This document shows positions 7,549 through 16,062 of a DNA stretch of 25,289 nucleotides, piece by piece. The stretch lies in contig JAFAKZ010000280.1 of NCBI GenBank assembly GCA_019234745.1, forward strand, positions 1-25,289. Direction: 5' to 3'. This DNA comes from Burkholderiales bacterium. GTDB taxonomy: Bacteria; Pseudomonadota; Gammaproteobacteria; Burkholderiales; Chitinimonadaceae. The first letter of the stretch is position 1, and every line of letters starts with the position of its first letter. The notes below the pieces were generated by a model. The model saw only the letters and a program-made list of their open reading frames with translations, had not been told where the DNA came from and did no database searches. A program made the translations under genes and the position numbers.

Positions 7549-10008
7549 ATGACCCGGTCCCTTCGCATTGCCCTTGGTACTTGGCTGTTGAGCACCGCTG
7601 CCTTTGCAGCTACTGGCTACCAGACGCCTCCACCCGAGCTGCAAGCCATCGTCGATGCGCCTCGCGGGCCCATTTTCGAACTTGGACCGAAACACCGGAC
7701 TGCACTGTTGATCGGACTGCCCGGCTTGCCTTCCATTTCCGAAGTTGCGGCGCCGGAACTGAAGCTGGCTGGGCTAAGGATCAACCCGCGAACGCGCGCC
7801 GCAAGCCGCTTCGATTTCGGCAATAGTCTGACTTTGCTGGATGTGGCAACCGACAAGCAGCGCGCCGTAGCGGGACTGCCTGAGCATCTGCGTGTGGCGG
7901 ATGCCCTGTGGTCGCCGGACGAAAAGTGGGTTGCGTTCAGCCAATGGAGTAAGGATCGTGTCGAGTTGTGGTTGGTCGATGTTGAGAAGGCAAGTGCGAA
8001 GCGCCTGATCGGCTCGCCGCTGAATGCCATTGTCGGCACGGGCTTTCAGTGGGCTGGCGACAGTCGACACCTGCTGGTGCAGTTGCAAGCCGAGCACCAG
8101 AAGCCGATGGCGGCCGGCAACACAACGCCGATGGGACCGAATGCCCAGGAAACGACGGGCGGCAAGGTGGCTCAGACCAAGACCTATGCCGACCTCCTGA
8201 AGACGCCACACGACGCGGATCTGCTGGAATGGGAACTGCAAAGCCAGCTCGCCATGGTGTCAGTCGACGGCAAGCAAGAACTGGTGGGCAGCAGCGCACC
8301 TTTCCTTGAGGCCCAATTGTCGCCGGACGGCAAGCGTGTTTTGGTCGAAACACTGAAGCGGCCATACTCCTACCTGGTGCCGCTGTCCTTCTTCCCCAGG
8401 CAGGTTGCCGTTTGGGACGCCCGAGGCAAGCTGATCAAGCAGATCGCAGATCGCCCCCTGGTGGACCGCCTGCCGCCCGGCAACGACGCCGTACCGACCG
8501 GGCCACGCGACTTTGACTGGCGCAACGACAAGCCGGCTACGCTGTTCTGGGTGGAGGCACAGGATGGTGGCGATCCGGCAGGCAATGCCGCTGTCCGCGA
8601 TCGCTTGTTCGAACAAGCCTCGCCCTTTACTCAGGCGCCACATGCGCTGCTCGATTTGGCCTGGCGCTTCGAAGGCGTGCAATGGGCCCGCGACGACCTT
8701 GCCCTGGTAAAGGAGCAGTGGTGGAAGACGCGCGACACGCGTACCTGGCGCATCCACCCGGGCACCGCCCACGACCAGGCCGAGCTGCTGTTTGCGCGTA
8801 AGTCGGAAGACCATTACGCCGACCCGGGTGAGGCGGCGGCGACCCGCAATGCCTATGGACGCCGCGTGCTGCACACCAGTGGGGACGGCAAGTCGCTATT
8901 CCTGGTGGGGCAGGGCGCCAGCCCGGAAGGCGATCGCCCGTTCCTGGATCGCTACGATCTGGGCGCCAAGCAGGCCACGCGACTATGGCGTTCGGAAGCG
9001 CCCTATTTCGAGCAGGTGGCAGCGTTGCTGGACGACGAAGGCAAGCGCTTTATCAGCTTGCGCGAGTCCGTGGACGAGCGGCCTAACTTTTACCTGCACA
9101 CGCTGGGTGACGCTGCCGGCGCCACCGCACTGACGCAGTTCCCGCACCCCACGCCGCAGCTGCGCGGCGTAAAGAAGAGCCTGTTGCACTACAAGCGTGC
9201 CGACGGCGTGGAACTGACGGCGGCGCTCTACCTGCCGCCCGATTACGACGCGAAGCGCGATGGCCCGCGACCACTCCTGATGTGGGCCTACCCGCAGGAG
9301 TTCAAGACCGCCAGTGCGGCGAGCCAGGTAACGGATTCGCCTTATCGTTTCAATCGCATCAGCTACTGGGGTCCGCAGGCACTGCTGGCACGTGGCTATG
9401 TGGTGCTCGATCACCCGGCCATGCCCATCGTGGGCGAGGGCAATGCCGAACCCAACGATACCTATTTGCAGCAGCTGGAGGCGGATGCGAAGGCGGCGGT
9501 CGACGAAGTCGTGCGGCTGGGCGTGACGGACAGCGACCATATCGCCATTGGCGGCCATAGCTACGGCGCCTTCATGACGGCTAACCTGCTAGCCCATACG
9601 CGGCTGTTCCGTGCCGGCATCGCGCGCTCTGGTGCCTACAACCGGACGCTCACGCCGTTTGGATTCCAGGCGGAGGATCGCAACTTTTGGGATGCAAAAC
9701 TTGTCTATGGGACGATGTCGCCCTTCAACTACGCCGAGCAGATCAAGGACGCCCTGCTGCTGATCCACGGCGAGATGGACGACAATATGGGCACTTTCCC
9801 CATGCAGAGCGAACGGCTATACCAGGCGGTGCAAGGCCTGGGTGGCACCGCGCGCCTTGTTTTCCTACCCAACGAAGCACATCACTACCGCGCCCGCGAG
9901 TCCATCATGCAAATGCTGTGGGAAGAGGACCGCTGGCTCGATCAATACGTCAAACACGCGGCGCCGCGCGATACGGTGCCCGACACGAAGAAAGTTGCTA
10001 ACGAGTGA
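7549..10008 (+). CDS. exported S9 family peptidase, glutamyl endopeptidase (S9D) type
   Basis: This is an 819-residue serine peptidase of the prolyl oligopeptidase clan. A signal peptide ends near residue 23 (TRSLRIALGTWLLST then AFA), so it acts outside the cytoplasm. An irregular beta-propeller region spans about 50-540 (LWSPDEKWVAFSQW, LSPDGKRVLVETL, DFDWRNDKPATLFWVEA). The alpha/beta-hydrolase domain follows with Ser671 in GGHSYGAFMTANLL, Asp744 in IHGEMDDN, and His778 in LPNEAHHY. The block ARSGAYNRTLTPFGFQ is typical of the S9D glutamyl endopeptidases, which cut after Glu; this specificity is inferred. The start at 7549 is preferred over an in-frame ATG at 7513. The signal peptide follows it, and the earlier ATG overlaps a -10-like TACAAT (7509-7514). 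The ribosome site is weak. Confidence 0.92.
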   Translation: MTRSLRIALGTWLLSTAAFAATGYQTPPPELQAIVDAPRGPIFELGPKHRTALLIGLPGLPSISEVAAPELKLAGLRINPRTRAASRFDFGNSLTLLDVATDKQRAVAGLPEHLRVADALWSPDEKWVAFSQWSKDRVELWLVDVEKASAKRLIGSPLNAIVGTGFQWAGDSRHLLVQLQAEHQKPMAAGNTTPMGPNAQETTGGKVAQTKTYADLLKTPHDADLLEWELQSQLAMVSVDGKQELVGSSAPFLEAQLSPDGKRVLVETLKRPYSYLVPLSFFPRQVAVWDARGKLIKQIADRPLVDRLPPGNDAVPTGPRDFDWRNDKPATLFWVEAQDGGDPAGNAAVRDRLFEQASPFTQAPHALLDLAWRFEGVQWARDDLALVKEQWWKTRDTRTWRIHPGTAHDQAELLFARKSEDHYADPGEAAATRNAYGRRVLHTSGDGKSLFLVGQGASPEGDRPFLDRYDLGAKQATRLWRSEAPYFEQVAALLDDEGKRFISLRESVDERPNFYLHTLGDAAGATALTQFPHPTPQLRGVKKSLLHYKRADGVELTAALYLPPDYDAKRDGPRPLLMWAYPQEFKTASAASQVTDSPYRFNRISYWGPQALLARGYVVLDHPAMPIVGEGNAEPNDTYLQQLEADAKAAVDEVVRLGVTDSDHIAIGGHSYGAFMTANLLAHTRLFRAGIARSGAYNRTLTPFGFQAEDRNFWDAKLVYGTMSPFNYAEQIKDALLLIHGEMDDNMGTFPMQSERLYQAVQGLGGTARLVFLPNEAHHYRARESIMQMLWEEDRWLDQYVKHAAPRDTVPDTKKVANE

Positions 10009-10121
10009 TGTGCACGTGCACTACCCGCTGTATTCGCCATATCGTGGAACGCCTGAGAGGATGCTGGGCCTGATATGGTAATGATGTCGGTCGTATTAGC
10101 CTTGCGTGAAGGGCAAGCGGG

Positions 10122-10967
10122 GTGGTCGTGTCTGCGCTAGCACTCGAAGCGACAGGCTGGCGCGACGAGGGCTCGGCCATCCGCATTCGCCACCGCACCT
10201 TGATTGCGGTAGTGATTACCTTCCTGCTGCACTGTCTGCTGATCTACGTCTTCATCCACGCCGTGAAGCCCATCGTTGTCCGCGTAAAGGGCGATGAAGG
10301 GACCTTGGTCTATGTGGAGGACACGAGTGGCCGACAGGCGCCGAAGCACGTAGCCGCGCCAGCCCCGCAGCCGACGCCACGGCCTCATACAGCACGCCCG
10401 AAGCACAGCGAGGCGGTCGTGCAGCCAACGCCGACCGCCACGCCAACTCCTACCCCAACACCGACCGCGACGCCTACACCAACGCCAATGGCCGCGCCAC
10501 CCACACAGGATCTGGGTGCCTATGTGGCGATGATGCGCGCACGTCGCCAGGCGGCCCAACAGCAGGGCATGGACCCATCCGAGCAGCCGCAACAAACGGA
10601 AGACCAACGGCGCGATGAGATCATCCGCCGCAATCTGCAGCGACCGGGGACAAGTGGCGTATTCCAGATATTGCGCATGGATGCGATGACGGCGCGGTTC
10701 AGTTTCCGTGGCTGGACCGGCAATATCAGCAACGCGCAACGCCAGCTGATCGATGTGGAGGCGGGTGCGAACGAGGATATCCGCCATGCCATCGTGCGCC
10801 GCATGATCGCCTTGATCCGTAGCTACTATCAGGGCGACTTCAACTGGGAGTCCGAGCGACTGGGCCGCACCATCGTACTGTCTGCACGCCTTGAAGATAA
10901 TGCTGGCCTAGAGGAATTCATGATGCGCGAGTTCTTCGGCAGCCACTATAGCGCGAACGCGTACTGA
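10122..10967 (+). CDS. TonB-like single-pass membrane protein with Pro-Thr spacer, function unknown
   Basis: I do not recognise this 281-residue protein beyond its architecture. A short cytosolic N-terminus is followed by one hydrophobic segment (about 25-48, LIAVVITFLLHCLLIYVF). A periplasm-spanning Pro-Thr-Ala region lies at about 75-130 with a (TP)n/TPTA repeat coded at 10429-10491. Then comes a Gln/Arg-rich helix (about 135-170), and a folded C-terminal domain (about 175-281, GVFQILRMDAMTARFSFRGW to the end). The layout is that of TonB or a related energy or anchoring protein. No ExbB, ExbD or TonB-dependent receptor is adjacent and the C-terminus does not show an obvious TonB motif. The start is GTG at 10122 (a GTG at 10128 is equally possible) with AAGGG at 10109-10113. 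It is 113 bases after the peptidase gene. Confidence 0.75.
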   Translation: MVVSALALEATGWRDEGSAIRIRHRTLIAVVITFLLHCLLIYVFIHAVKPIVVRVKGDEGTLVYVEDTSGRQAPKHVAAPAPQPTPRPHTARPKHSEAVVQPTPTATPTPTPTPTATPTPTPMAAPPTQDLGAYVAMMRARRQAAQQQGMDPSEQPQQTEDQRRDEIIRRNLQRPGTSGVFQILRMDAMTARFSFRGWTGNISNAQRQLIDVEAGANEDIRHAIVRRMIALIRSYYQGDFNWESERLGRTIVLSARLEDNAGLEEFMMREFFGSHYSANAY

Positions 10968-11021
10968 CGGATGTGTGCCTTGTTGTCGTTCATGAAGGCT
11001 TGTAGGGATTTGTAAATTACC

Positions 11022-11049
11022 TTGTCATATCGTTGTGTTTTGATGCAAT
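11022..11049 (+). promoter_or_regulatory. candidate promoter upstream of the DUF1800 gene
   Basis: TTGTCA (11022-11027) and TGCAAT (11044-11049) are separated by 16 bases in a locally AT-rich stretch of the 145-base gap before the DUF1800 gene. The -10 match is moderate, so this is tentative. Confidence 0.3.
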
Positions 11050-11112
11050 AAGTTCACGATGCGCCGTAGTCCGATGTCATATCTTGCGTGAATAGGTTTG
11101 GGGGAAGATGTC

Positions 11113-12741
11113 ATGCGCTATCGAGATGTGAAGAATATTGCGCGGTTCTGTATCTTGTTGTCGTTTGCAATCGGGTTCGCTCACGCGGCGCCTCAGATGT
11201 CCGAAGCTGATGCGCGCCGCCTGCTGAGTCAGGGCTCGTTCGGCCCCACCGATGCGTCCGTTGCCGAGGCCATGCAGCTAGGTCGCGCGGGGTGGATAGC
11301 AACCCAGTTTACCAAGACTGAAACGGGCTACTCCGGCTTCAGCTATCTCGATCCAAACTCCAAGATCGGCTGCCCAAGTGGTTCGGTCAATACCTGTTTC
11401 CGTGACAACTACACGGTTTCCCCACTAGAAAACCAGTTCTTCCGCAATGCGCTGACGGGCAGCGACCAGCTACGCCAGCGCGTTGCCTTGGCACTGAGTG
11501 AGGTCTTCGTGACATCGGGTCAACAGGTGGGACAGCCCTATGCCATGGCCAACTACCAGCGTATCTTCCTCGACCATGCTTTCGGAAACTATCGGGACAT
11601 CCTGTATGCCGTGACGGTAAGCCCCATCATGGGCGACTACCTGAATATGGTGAACAACGACAAGCCCAATGCCAAGCGCGGTACCGAACCGAACGAGAAC
11701 TACGCGCGTGAGGTGATGCAGTTGTTCAGCATCGGGCTGGTTCAGCTAAACCCAGATGGTTCGACCGTAATGGCGAATGGTCAGCCGGTGCCGAACTACA
11801 CGCAGGAGACGGTCGAGGGCTTTGCCCATGCATTTACGGGCTGGACCTATGCACCGCGGCCCGGCATGAACACAGTATTCCCGGGCCGCAAGAACTTCGA
11901 CGGCACCATGGTCGCGGTCGAGGCGCACCACGATGCCTCGGCTAAGACGCTGCTCAACGGTACCGTGCTGCCCGCAGGGCAAACAGCGCAACAAGACCTG
12001 GACGGGGCGATCGACAATATCTTCCACCATGCCAACGTCGGGCCCTTCATCGGGCGGCAATTGATCCAGCAACTGGTGACGAGTAACCCGAGCCCTGCCT
12101 ACGTGGCACGTGTGACAGCCGCCTTCAACGACAACGGCAAGGGCGTGCGCGGCGATATGAAGGCAGTGGTCAGTGCCATCCTGTTGGACCCGGAGGCGCA
12201 GGCGCTATCGAACCCCAGCACCTTCGGCAAGCTGCGCGAGCCCATCCTGCAAATCACCCACTTCATGCGCGCCACGGGCGGTAGTAGCGACGGCGTTTAT
12301 CTGCGCGGCGCCAGCAATGCCATGCTCGAGCCCGTGTTCGAGCCGAATACGGTATTCAACTTCTATCCGCCCAACTATGCGCTCCCCGGCACGCCCAGCC
12401 TGGAAGGGCCACCCTTCGGCATCTACAGTGCATCGACTGCATTTGTGCGTACGGGCTTCTTCAATGCCGTGCTCAACCCGAAGGGCGTCGCGCCCGACCC
12501 GACCGTTGCCGGCAGTACGGGAACATTGATCGACCTGAGCAAGTGGACGGCACTGGCGGCGAGCCCACCTGCGTTGGTGGCCGAGCTTAATCGCGTGCTT
12601 CTGGGCGGCACGATGAGTAGCGCCTTGCAACAGACAGTGCTTCAAGGTATTTCCGACCAACCGGCAAGCAACCCGCAAGCCCGCGCCCGTGTCGCGCTGT
12701 TCTTGGTTGCGATCTCGCCCGAATACACCGTGGAGCACTGA
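11113..12741 (+). CDS. DUF1800 family exported protein
   Basis: This 542-residue protein belongs to the DUF1800 family (Pfam PF08811), whose molecular role is not established. A Sec-type signal peptide covers residues 1-25 (FCILLSFAIGFAHA, cleavage before APQ). Family features in order are the N-terminal RRLLSQGSFGPT, the central NENYAREVMQLFSIG (from residue 194), GFAHAFTGWTY (from 236), a histidine-containing KTLLNGTVLPAG segment, and FIGRQLIQQLVTSNP with AFNDNGKGVRGDMKAVV. The ATG at 11113 is chosen because GGGGGAAG (about 11100-11107) lies just upstream and the signal follows directly. It ends one base before the DUF1501 gene, so the two are almost certainly co-transcribed and translationally coupled. 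DUF1800 and DUF1501 genes are repeatedly neighbours in bacteria, implying a shared task outside the cytoplasm. Confidence 0.92.
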   Translation: MRYRDVKNIARFCILLSFAIGFAHAAPQMSEADARRLLSQGSFGPTDASVAEAMQLGRAGWIATQFTKTETGYSGFSYLDPNSKIGCPSGSVNTCFRDNYTVSPLENQFFRNALTGSDQLRQRVALALSEVFVTSGQQVGQPYAMANYQRIFLDHAFGNYRDILYAVTVSPIMGDYLNMVNNDKPNAKRGTEPNENYAREVMQLFSIGLVQLNPDGSTVMANGQPVPNYTQETVEGFAHAFTGWTYAPRPGMNTVFPGRKNFDGTMVAVEAHHDASAKTLLNGTVLPAGQTAQQDLDGAIDNIFHHANVGPFIGRQLIQQLVTSNPSPAYVARVTAAFNDNGKGVRGDMKAVVSAILLDPEAQALSNPSTFGKLREPILQITHFMRATGGSSDGVYLRGASNAMLEPVFEPNTVFNFYPPNYALPGTPSLEGPPFGIYSASTAFVRTGFFNAVLNPKGVAPDPTVAGSTGTLIDLSKWTALAASPPALVAELNRVLLGGTMSSALQQTVLQGISDQPASNPQARARVALFLVAISPEYTVEH

Positions 12742-12742
12742 C

Positions 12743-14089
12743 ATGACCGCGCATCTGAAGCTTTCGCGCAGGCAGTTCCTTGCGGGTTCCGCCAGCGTTG
12801 CGGTGGCCAGCCAGGTGGGCTGGATGAACGCCCTGGCGGCACCGCTGGCCAGTGGCGACTACCGCGCGCTCGTTTGTGTCTTCCTGTTCGGTGGGAACGA
12901 CAGCAACAATATGATCGTGCCAACCGACACCGCTGGCTATGCGGCCTACCAGGCGGCACGCGGCAATAGTCTTACCGGCGGCTTGTCGCTGGCAGCGTCC
13001 TCGCTGACGCAGCTCAATGGCATCAACTTCGGCCTGCACCCGTCGCTGGCGCCCTTGGCCGACATCTGGAACCAGGGCAAGCTGGCAATCCAGTTCAACG
13101 TCGGTACGTTGACGGCGCCCACCACGATGGCGCAGTACCAGCTGAATCCCGGCGTACGCCCGCTGAACCTGTTCTCGCATGCCGACCAGCAGGCGCAATG
13201 GCAAAGCGCCGTGTCGAACCAGCCGCCGCAGAACGGCTGGGGCGGGCGCATCGCCGATCTGCAGGGCGGTATATCGATTCCGACAGTCATCTCCGTAACG
13301 GGCAACAATTTGTTCGGTAACGGCGCAAGCACGACTGGCCTTGTCGTGCCGGACAGCGGTGGCTTTTCCATCCAGGGCTTCGGCAAGAGCCCGAGCAGCA
13401 ACCCGATCTTCAGCGCCTACACGCAATTGCTCAACGCGGGTAGCAGCAACGCGGAAATGGCGGCGGCCATTAACGTCTTGCAGCAGGGCTTGAACGCCAG
13501 CAGCAAGCTCAACCCTGTGCTCACGGGCACATCCAGTGTCTCCAGCCTGTTCGCCGGGCAGAACAACACGCTGGCGCGACAGCTGCAGCAGGTAGCCAAG
13601 ATGATCGAGTCTCGCAACGCCATCGGCGCTGGGCGGCAGATCTTCTTCGTGTCGCTGGGCGGATTCGATACGCATAACGACCAGCTCAATCGCCAGAAAG
13701 CCCTATTCGACCAGGTCGGTCCGGCGCTCAAAGCGTTTTACGATGCGACCGTCCAGCTGGGCGTGGCGAACAACGTCACGACGTTTACGCAGTCCGACTT
13801 CACCCGTACGCTGCAGCCCGCTTCCGGTGGCGGCTCCGACCATGCCTGGGGTGGCCACCACTTCGTGTTCGGCGGTGCGGTCAAGGGCGGCACCTATGGC
13901 GCCTTCCCTCGGTTGATCCTGGGTGGCCCGGATGACGTGACCTCGGAAGGCCGCTGGCTGCCCACCACGTCAGTCGACCAGATGGGCGCGACCTTGGCGA
14001 GCTGGTATGGCGTGGCTGCCGGCGATCTGGGCAAGGTATTCCCGAGCCTCAGCGCCTTCCCGTCGAGCAATATGGGCTACTTCGGCTAG
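12743..14089 (+). CDS. DUF1501 family protein with Tat signal
   Basis: This 448-residue protein belongs to the DUF1501 family (Pfam PF07394), distantly related to the alkaline phosphatase/sulfatase fold; its activity is unknown. The N-terminus carries a twin-arginine signal, SRRQFLAGS at residues 8-16, followed by a hydrophobic stretch to about 34 (NALAAPLA). Tat export implies folding, possibly with a bound cofactor, before export. Conserved places visible are FLFGGNDSNNM (47-57), SLGGFDTHNDQ (Asp309, His311) and SDHAWGGHHFVFGG (Asp366, His367). Their Asp/His content is compatible with metal binding. The ATG at 12743 starts one base after the DUF1800 stop, with GGAG at 12732-12735. A terminator follows at 14121. 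Pairing with DUF1800 suggests the two products interact or act in sequence. Confidence 0.92.
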   Translation: MTAHLKLSRRQFLAGSASVAVASQVGWMNALAAPLASGDYRALVCVFLFGGNDSNNMIVPTDTAGYAAYQAARGNSLTGGLSLAASSLTQLNGINFGLHPSLAPLADIWNQGKLAIQFNVGTLTAPTTMAQYQLNPGVRPLNLFSHADQQAQWQSAVSNQPPQNGWGGRIADLQGGISIPTVISVTGNNLFGNGASTTGLVVPDSGGFSIQGFGKSPSSNPIFSAYTQLLNAGSSNAEMAAAINVLQQGLNASSKLNPVLTGTSSVSSLFAGQNNTLARQLQQVAKMIESRNAIGAGRQIFFVSLGGFDTHNDQLNRQKALFDQVGPALKAFYDATVQLGVANNVTTFTQSDFTRTLQPASGGGSDHAWGGHHFVFGGAVKGGTYGAFPRLILGGPDDVTSEGRWLPTTSVDQMGATLASWYGVAAGDLGKVFPSLSAFPSSNMGYFG

Positions 14090-14120
14090 CCGGCCGGCTA
14101 CTGTCAGCCATTCTCGAACT

Positions 14121-14146
14121 GGGCCGCCGTTGCGGCCCTTCTTGTT
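14121..14146 (+). terminator. intrinsic terminator after the DUF1501 gene
   Basis: GGGCCGC (14121-14127) pairs with GCGGCCC (14132-14138) with a 4-base loop, followed by TTCTTGTT. This closes the DUF1800-DUF1501 transcript and suggests the porin gene has its own promoter. Confidence 0.8.
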
Positions 14147-14261
14147 GGCACGGGCACTGTCCACTACCGGATACAGAATATATTTGCTGCATTGCATCTG
14201 CTCCAGCGGCCGTCTATACAGCAAGGGCAGCCTTGTTCAACGCCGTGCGGGAGTGACAACG

Positions 14262-15434
14262 ATGGGTAAGCGCCGTGACCTGGGTCGCCGTGTATGGACG
14301 CCATGCTTTGTATTGCTGCTATGCGTCGGCGTGGCGCACGCGACCGACTTCAACTTCAGCGGGTTTGCTTCATTTACCGCGGGCAAGGTGTTCAGCGGCA
14401 ACGGCCAGAACAGCACGCTGGGGCTGGTTTACCACTGCCCCTGCTTTCTTGCGAACTACGAGTACGCAGGGGTCTACGATAACAAGGGTTGGACCGCGCA
14501 GCCCGAATCCCTGGTTGCCGTGCAAATGAATGCGCATATCGATGACGATCTCAGCGCGACCGTGCAGCTCGACGGCCGCGACGTGAGGGACGATGCCAAG
14601 GCGACCGTCGACTGGGCCTACCTGACCTACCAACTGAACAATCATTGGAGCGTCCAGGCTGGCCGCAAGCGCATCCCCATGTATTACTACGCGGACAGCA
14701 ACTACATCGGCTACAGCTACGTATGGGTGCGGCCGCCCGTCGACGTATACGGCTGGGACGTTTACGAGTATGACGGTGCGAACGTGTTGTACCGGACCAA
14801 TTTCGGCGACTGGGGCTTGCTGGCAAACGGCTGGGTCGGCGAGCAGGATTCGAAGAACAATGTCTATTGGACCAACCTGTATAACGGCGGAATCAATACG
14901 GAAAGTAATTGGAAGGACATCGCTGGCGCCTACCTTGATCTCTCGAACGACAACTATGGTTTCCGGCTGATCTATATGCAGAATGCGCTGGCCGTGACTG
15001 AACATCCCGGCCCCGGCGGAGCGACTACGCCGGGTATGGATGGAAGTTGGTTCCGGCAGCGTGTGTTCGGGGCCGCATTCACAGCGGATGTAAACGATTG
15101 GCTGGTGCGGGCCGAGGTGAACGAAGTCAAGCGCACGGCACCGTGGGCCGCACCGGCCGCGCCAGCCGGTATCGTGGCGCTGGGACACCGTTTCGGCAAG
15201 TTCACCGTCATGGGTACGTATTCGGTCTACTGGGAAAATACTTCGCCTACCTACCAGTATCCGCAGCGCGACTATACGCGTACTGCCACCGTCCGCTGGG
15301 ACTTCCACAAATCGGCAGCACTGAAGTTCCAGTACGACTCGGTAAAGGATAAATCGCCCAACGGCACAGGCGGCTACGGGAACACCTTCGGCGATGCCAA
15401 TCTGGTAACCGTCTCGCTGGTTACCGTGTTTTAG
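14262..15434 (+). CDS. outer-membrane beta-barrel porin
   Basis: The 390-residue product has a signal peptide (about 1-27, VWTPCFVLLLCVGVAHA, cleavage before TDF). After it comes a mature protein rich in alternating aromatic and polar strands, for example FNFSGFASF, AYLTYQLNNHWSVQAGRKR, WGLLANGWVGEQ, YGFRLIYMQ and NLVTVSLVTVF. It ends in Phe, the usual outer-membrane-protein insertion signal. The GRKRIPMYYY region resembles the porin pore-lining strand. An unusual CPC (Cys59, Cys61) lies near the N-terminus. The ATG at 14262 has GGAG at 14250-14253 and directly precedes the signal peptide; an open extension upstream to 14007 overlaps the DUF1501 gene and is rejected. The next gene, 9 bases on, encodes a small PstS-like protein, so the two are very likely one operon. 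Substrate is unknown; an anion such as phosphate is a guess from the neighbour. Confidence 0.85.
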   Translation: MGKRRDLGRRVWTPCFVLLLCVGVAHATDFNFSGFASFTAGKVFSGNGQNSTLGLVYHCPCFLANYEYAGVYDNKGWTAQPESLVAVQMNAHIDDDLSATVQLDGRDVRDDAKATVDWAYLTYQLNNHWSVQAGRKRIPMYYYADSNYIGYSYVWVRPPVDVYGWDVYEYDGANVLYRTNFGDWGLLANGWVGEQDSKNNVYWTNLYNGGINTESNWKDIAGAYLDLSNDNYGFRLIYMQNALAVTEHPGPGGATTPGMDGSWFRQRVFGAAFTADVNDWLVRAEVNEVKRTAPWAAPAAPAGIVALGHRFGKFTVMGTYSVYWENTSPTYQYPQRDYTRTATVRWDFHKSAALKFQYDSVKDKSPNGTGGYGNTFGDANLVTVSLVTVF

Positions 15435-15443
15435 GGATGGGAG

Positions 15444-15872
15444 ATGACCATGGCCGTGCGTAACTTGCCTGTCCTTCTCTTGTTGCTATCGGTCTGCATA
15501 CGGGCGGAAGCGGATATAGCAATAGTGGTTGGTGCGAAGGCTCCCGTCGACAAGGTGGCAGCGGATGAAGTGACCCCCATCTTTCTCGGCAAGAGCGTCA
15601 ATTTCGCGAATGGGTCGCCGGTCGCACCGGTGTTCTTGAGTGAGTCCGACCCGCTGCGTGAGAAATTCGATAGCGAAGTGCTGAAGAAGTCGGAAACCGA
15701 ACTCAAGGCCTATTGGTCGAAAATGGCGTTCACGGGCCGCGCCATGGCGCCCCATGAATATCCAAGCGCAGCCGAGATCAAGAAGGCGGTTGCCGGCAAT
15801 CCAAAGTTGGTCGGCTATATCGATTCTGCGGAAGTCGACGGTTCAGTCAAGGTCCTGCTGACCATCAAATAG
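15444..15872 (+). CDS. small PstS-like periplasmic substrate-binding-family protein
   Basis: This 142-residue exported protein has a signal peptide (about 1-24, NLPVLLLLLSVCIRAEA). Its mature part resembles one lobe of phosphate-type binding proteins: IFLGKSVNFANGSPVAPVF, ESDPLREKFDSEVL, LKAYWSKMAFTG, and a final VAGNPKLVGYID. Full PstS proteins are about 320 residues, so this is a half-size member and may not bind ligand in the usual two-lobe cleft. The ATG at 15444 has AGGGA at 15433-15437; an ATG at 15450 with GGGAG at 15439-15443 is an equally good start. It sits 9 bases after the porin gene. No ABC permease or ATPase is nearby, so a role with the porin or in signalling is more likely than classic import. 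Confidence 0.85.
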   Translation: MTMAVRNLPVLLLLLSVCIRAEADIAIVVGAKAPVDKVAADEVTPIFLGKSVNFANGSPVAPVFLSESDPLREKFDSEVLKKSETELKAYWSKMAFTGRAMAPHEYPSAAEIKKAVAGNPKLVGYIDSAEVDGSVKVLLTIK

Positions 15873-16062
15873 GTAGTCCCATACACTGTCGGTAGTGCCC
15901 GGGCGACGCCAAGCCGTGCCAGGGAGTACCTGTTGCAGATTAGTCCCGCGGTGACAGCGTTGCATGTCCATATTCCACACTGGGATTGCGCCGGGCAGCA
16001 GACACGCTGCAAAATCAGAAAATCGTCATATACGACGCCATGATTCATTCGGGGGAGATTCG

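Noticed and set aside
12587..13675. 362-residue open frame on the minus strand across DUF1800/DUF1501
   Set aside because: Opposite strand to two clear family members; rich in Arg, Gln and His with no motif or plausible start context.
14145..14184. TTGGCA followed by AT-rich GAATATATT as a porin promoter
   Set aside because: No -10 hexamer lies at a suitable distance from TTGGCA, so I could not define a promoter.
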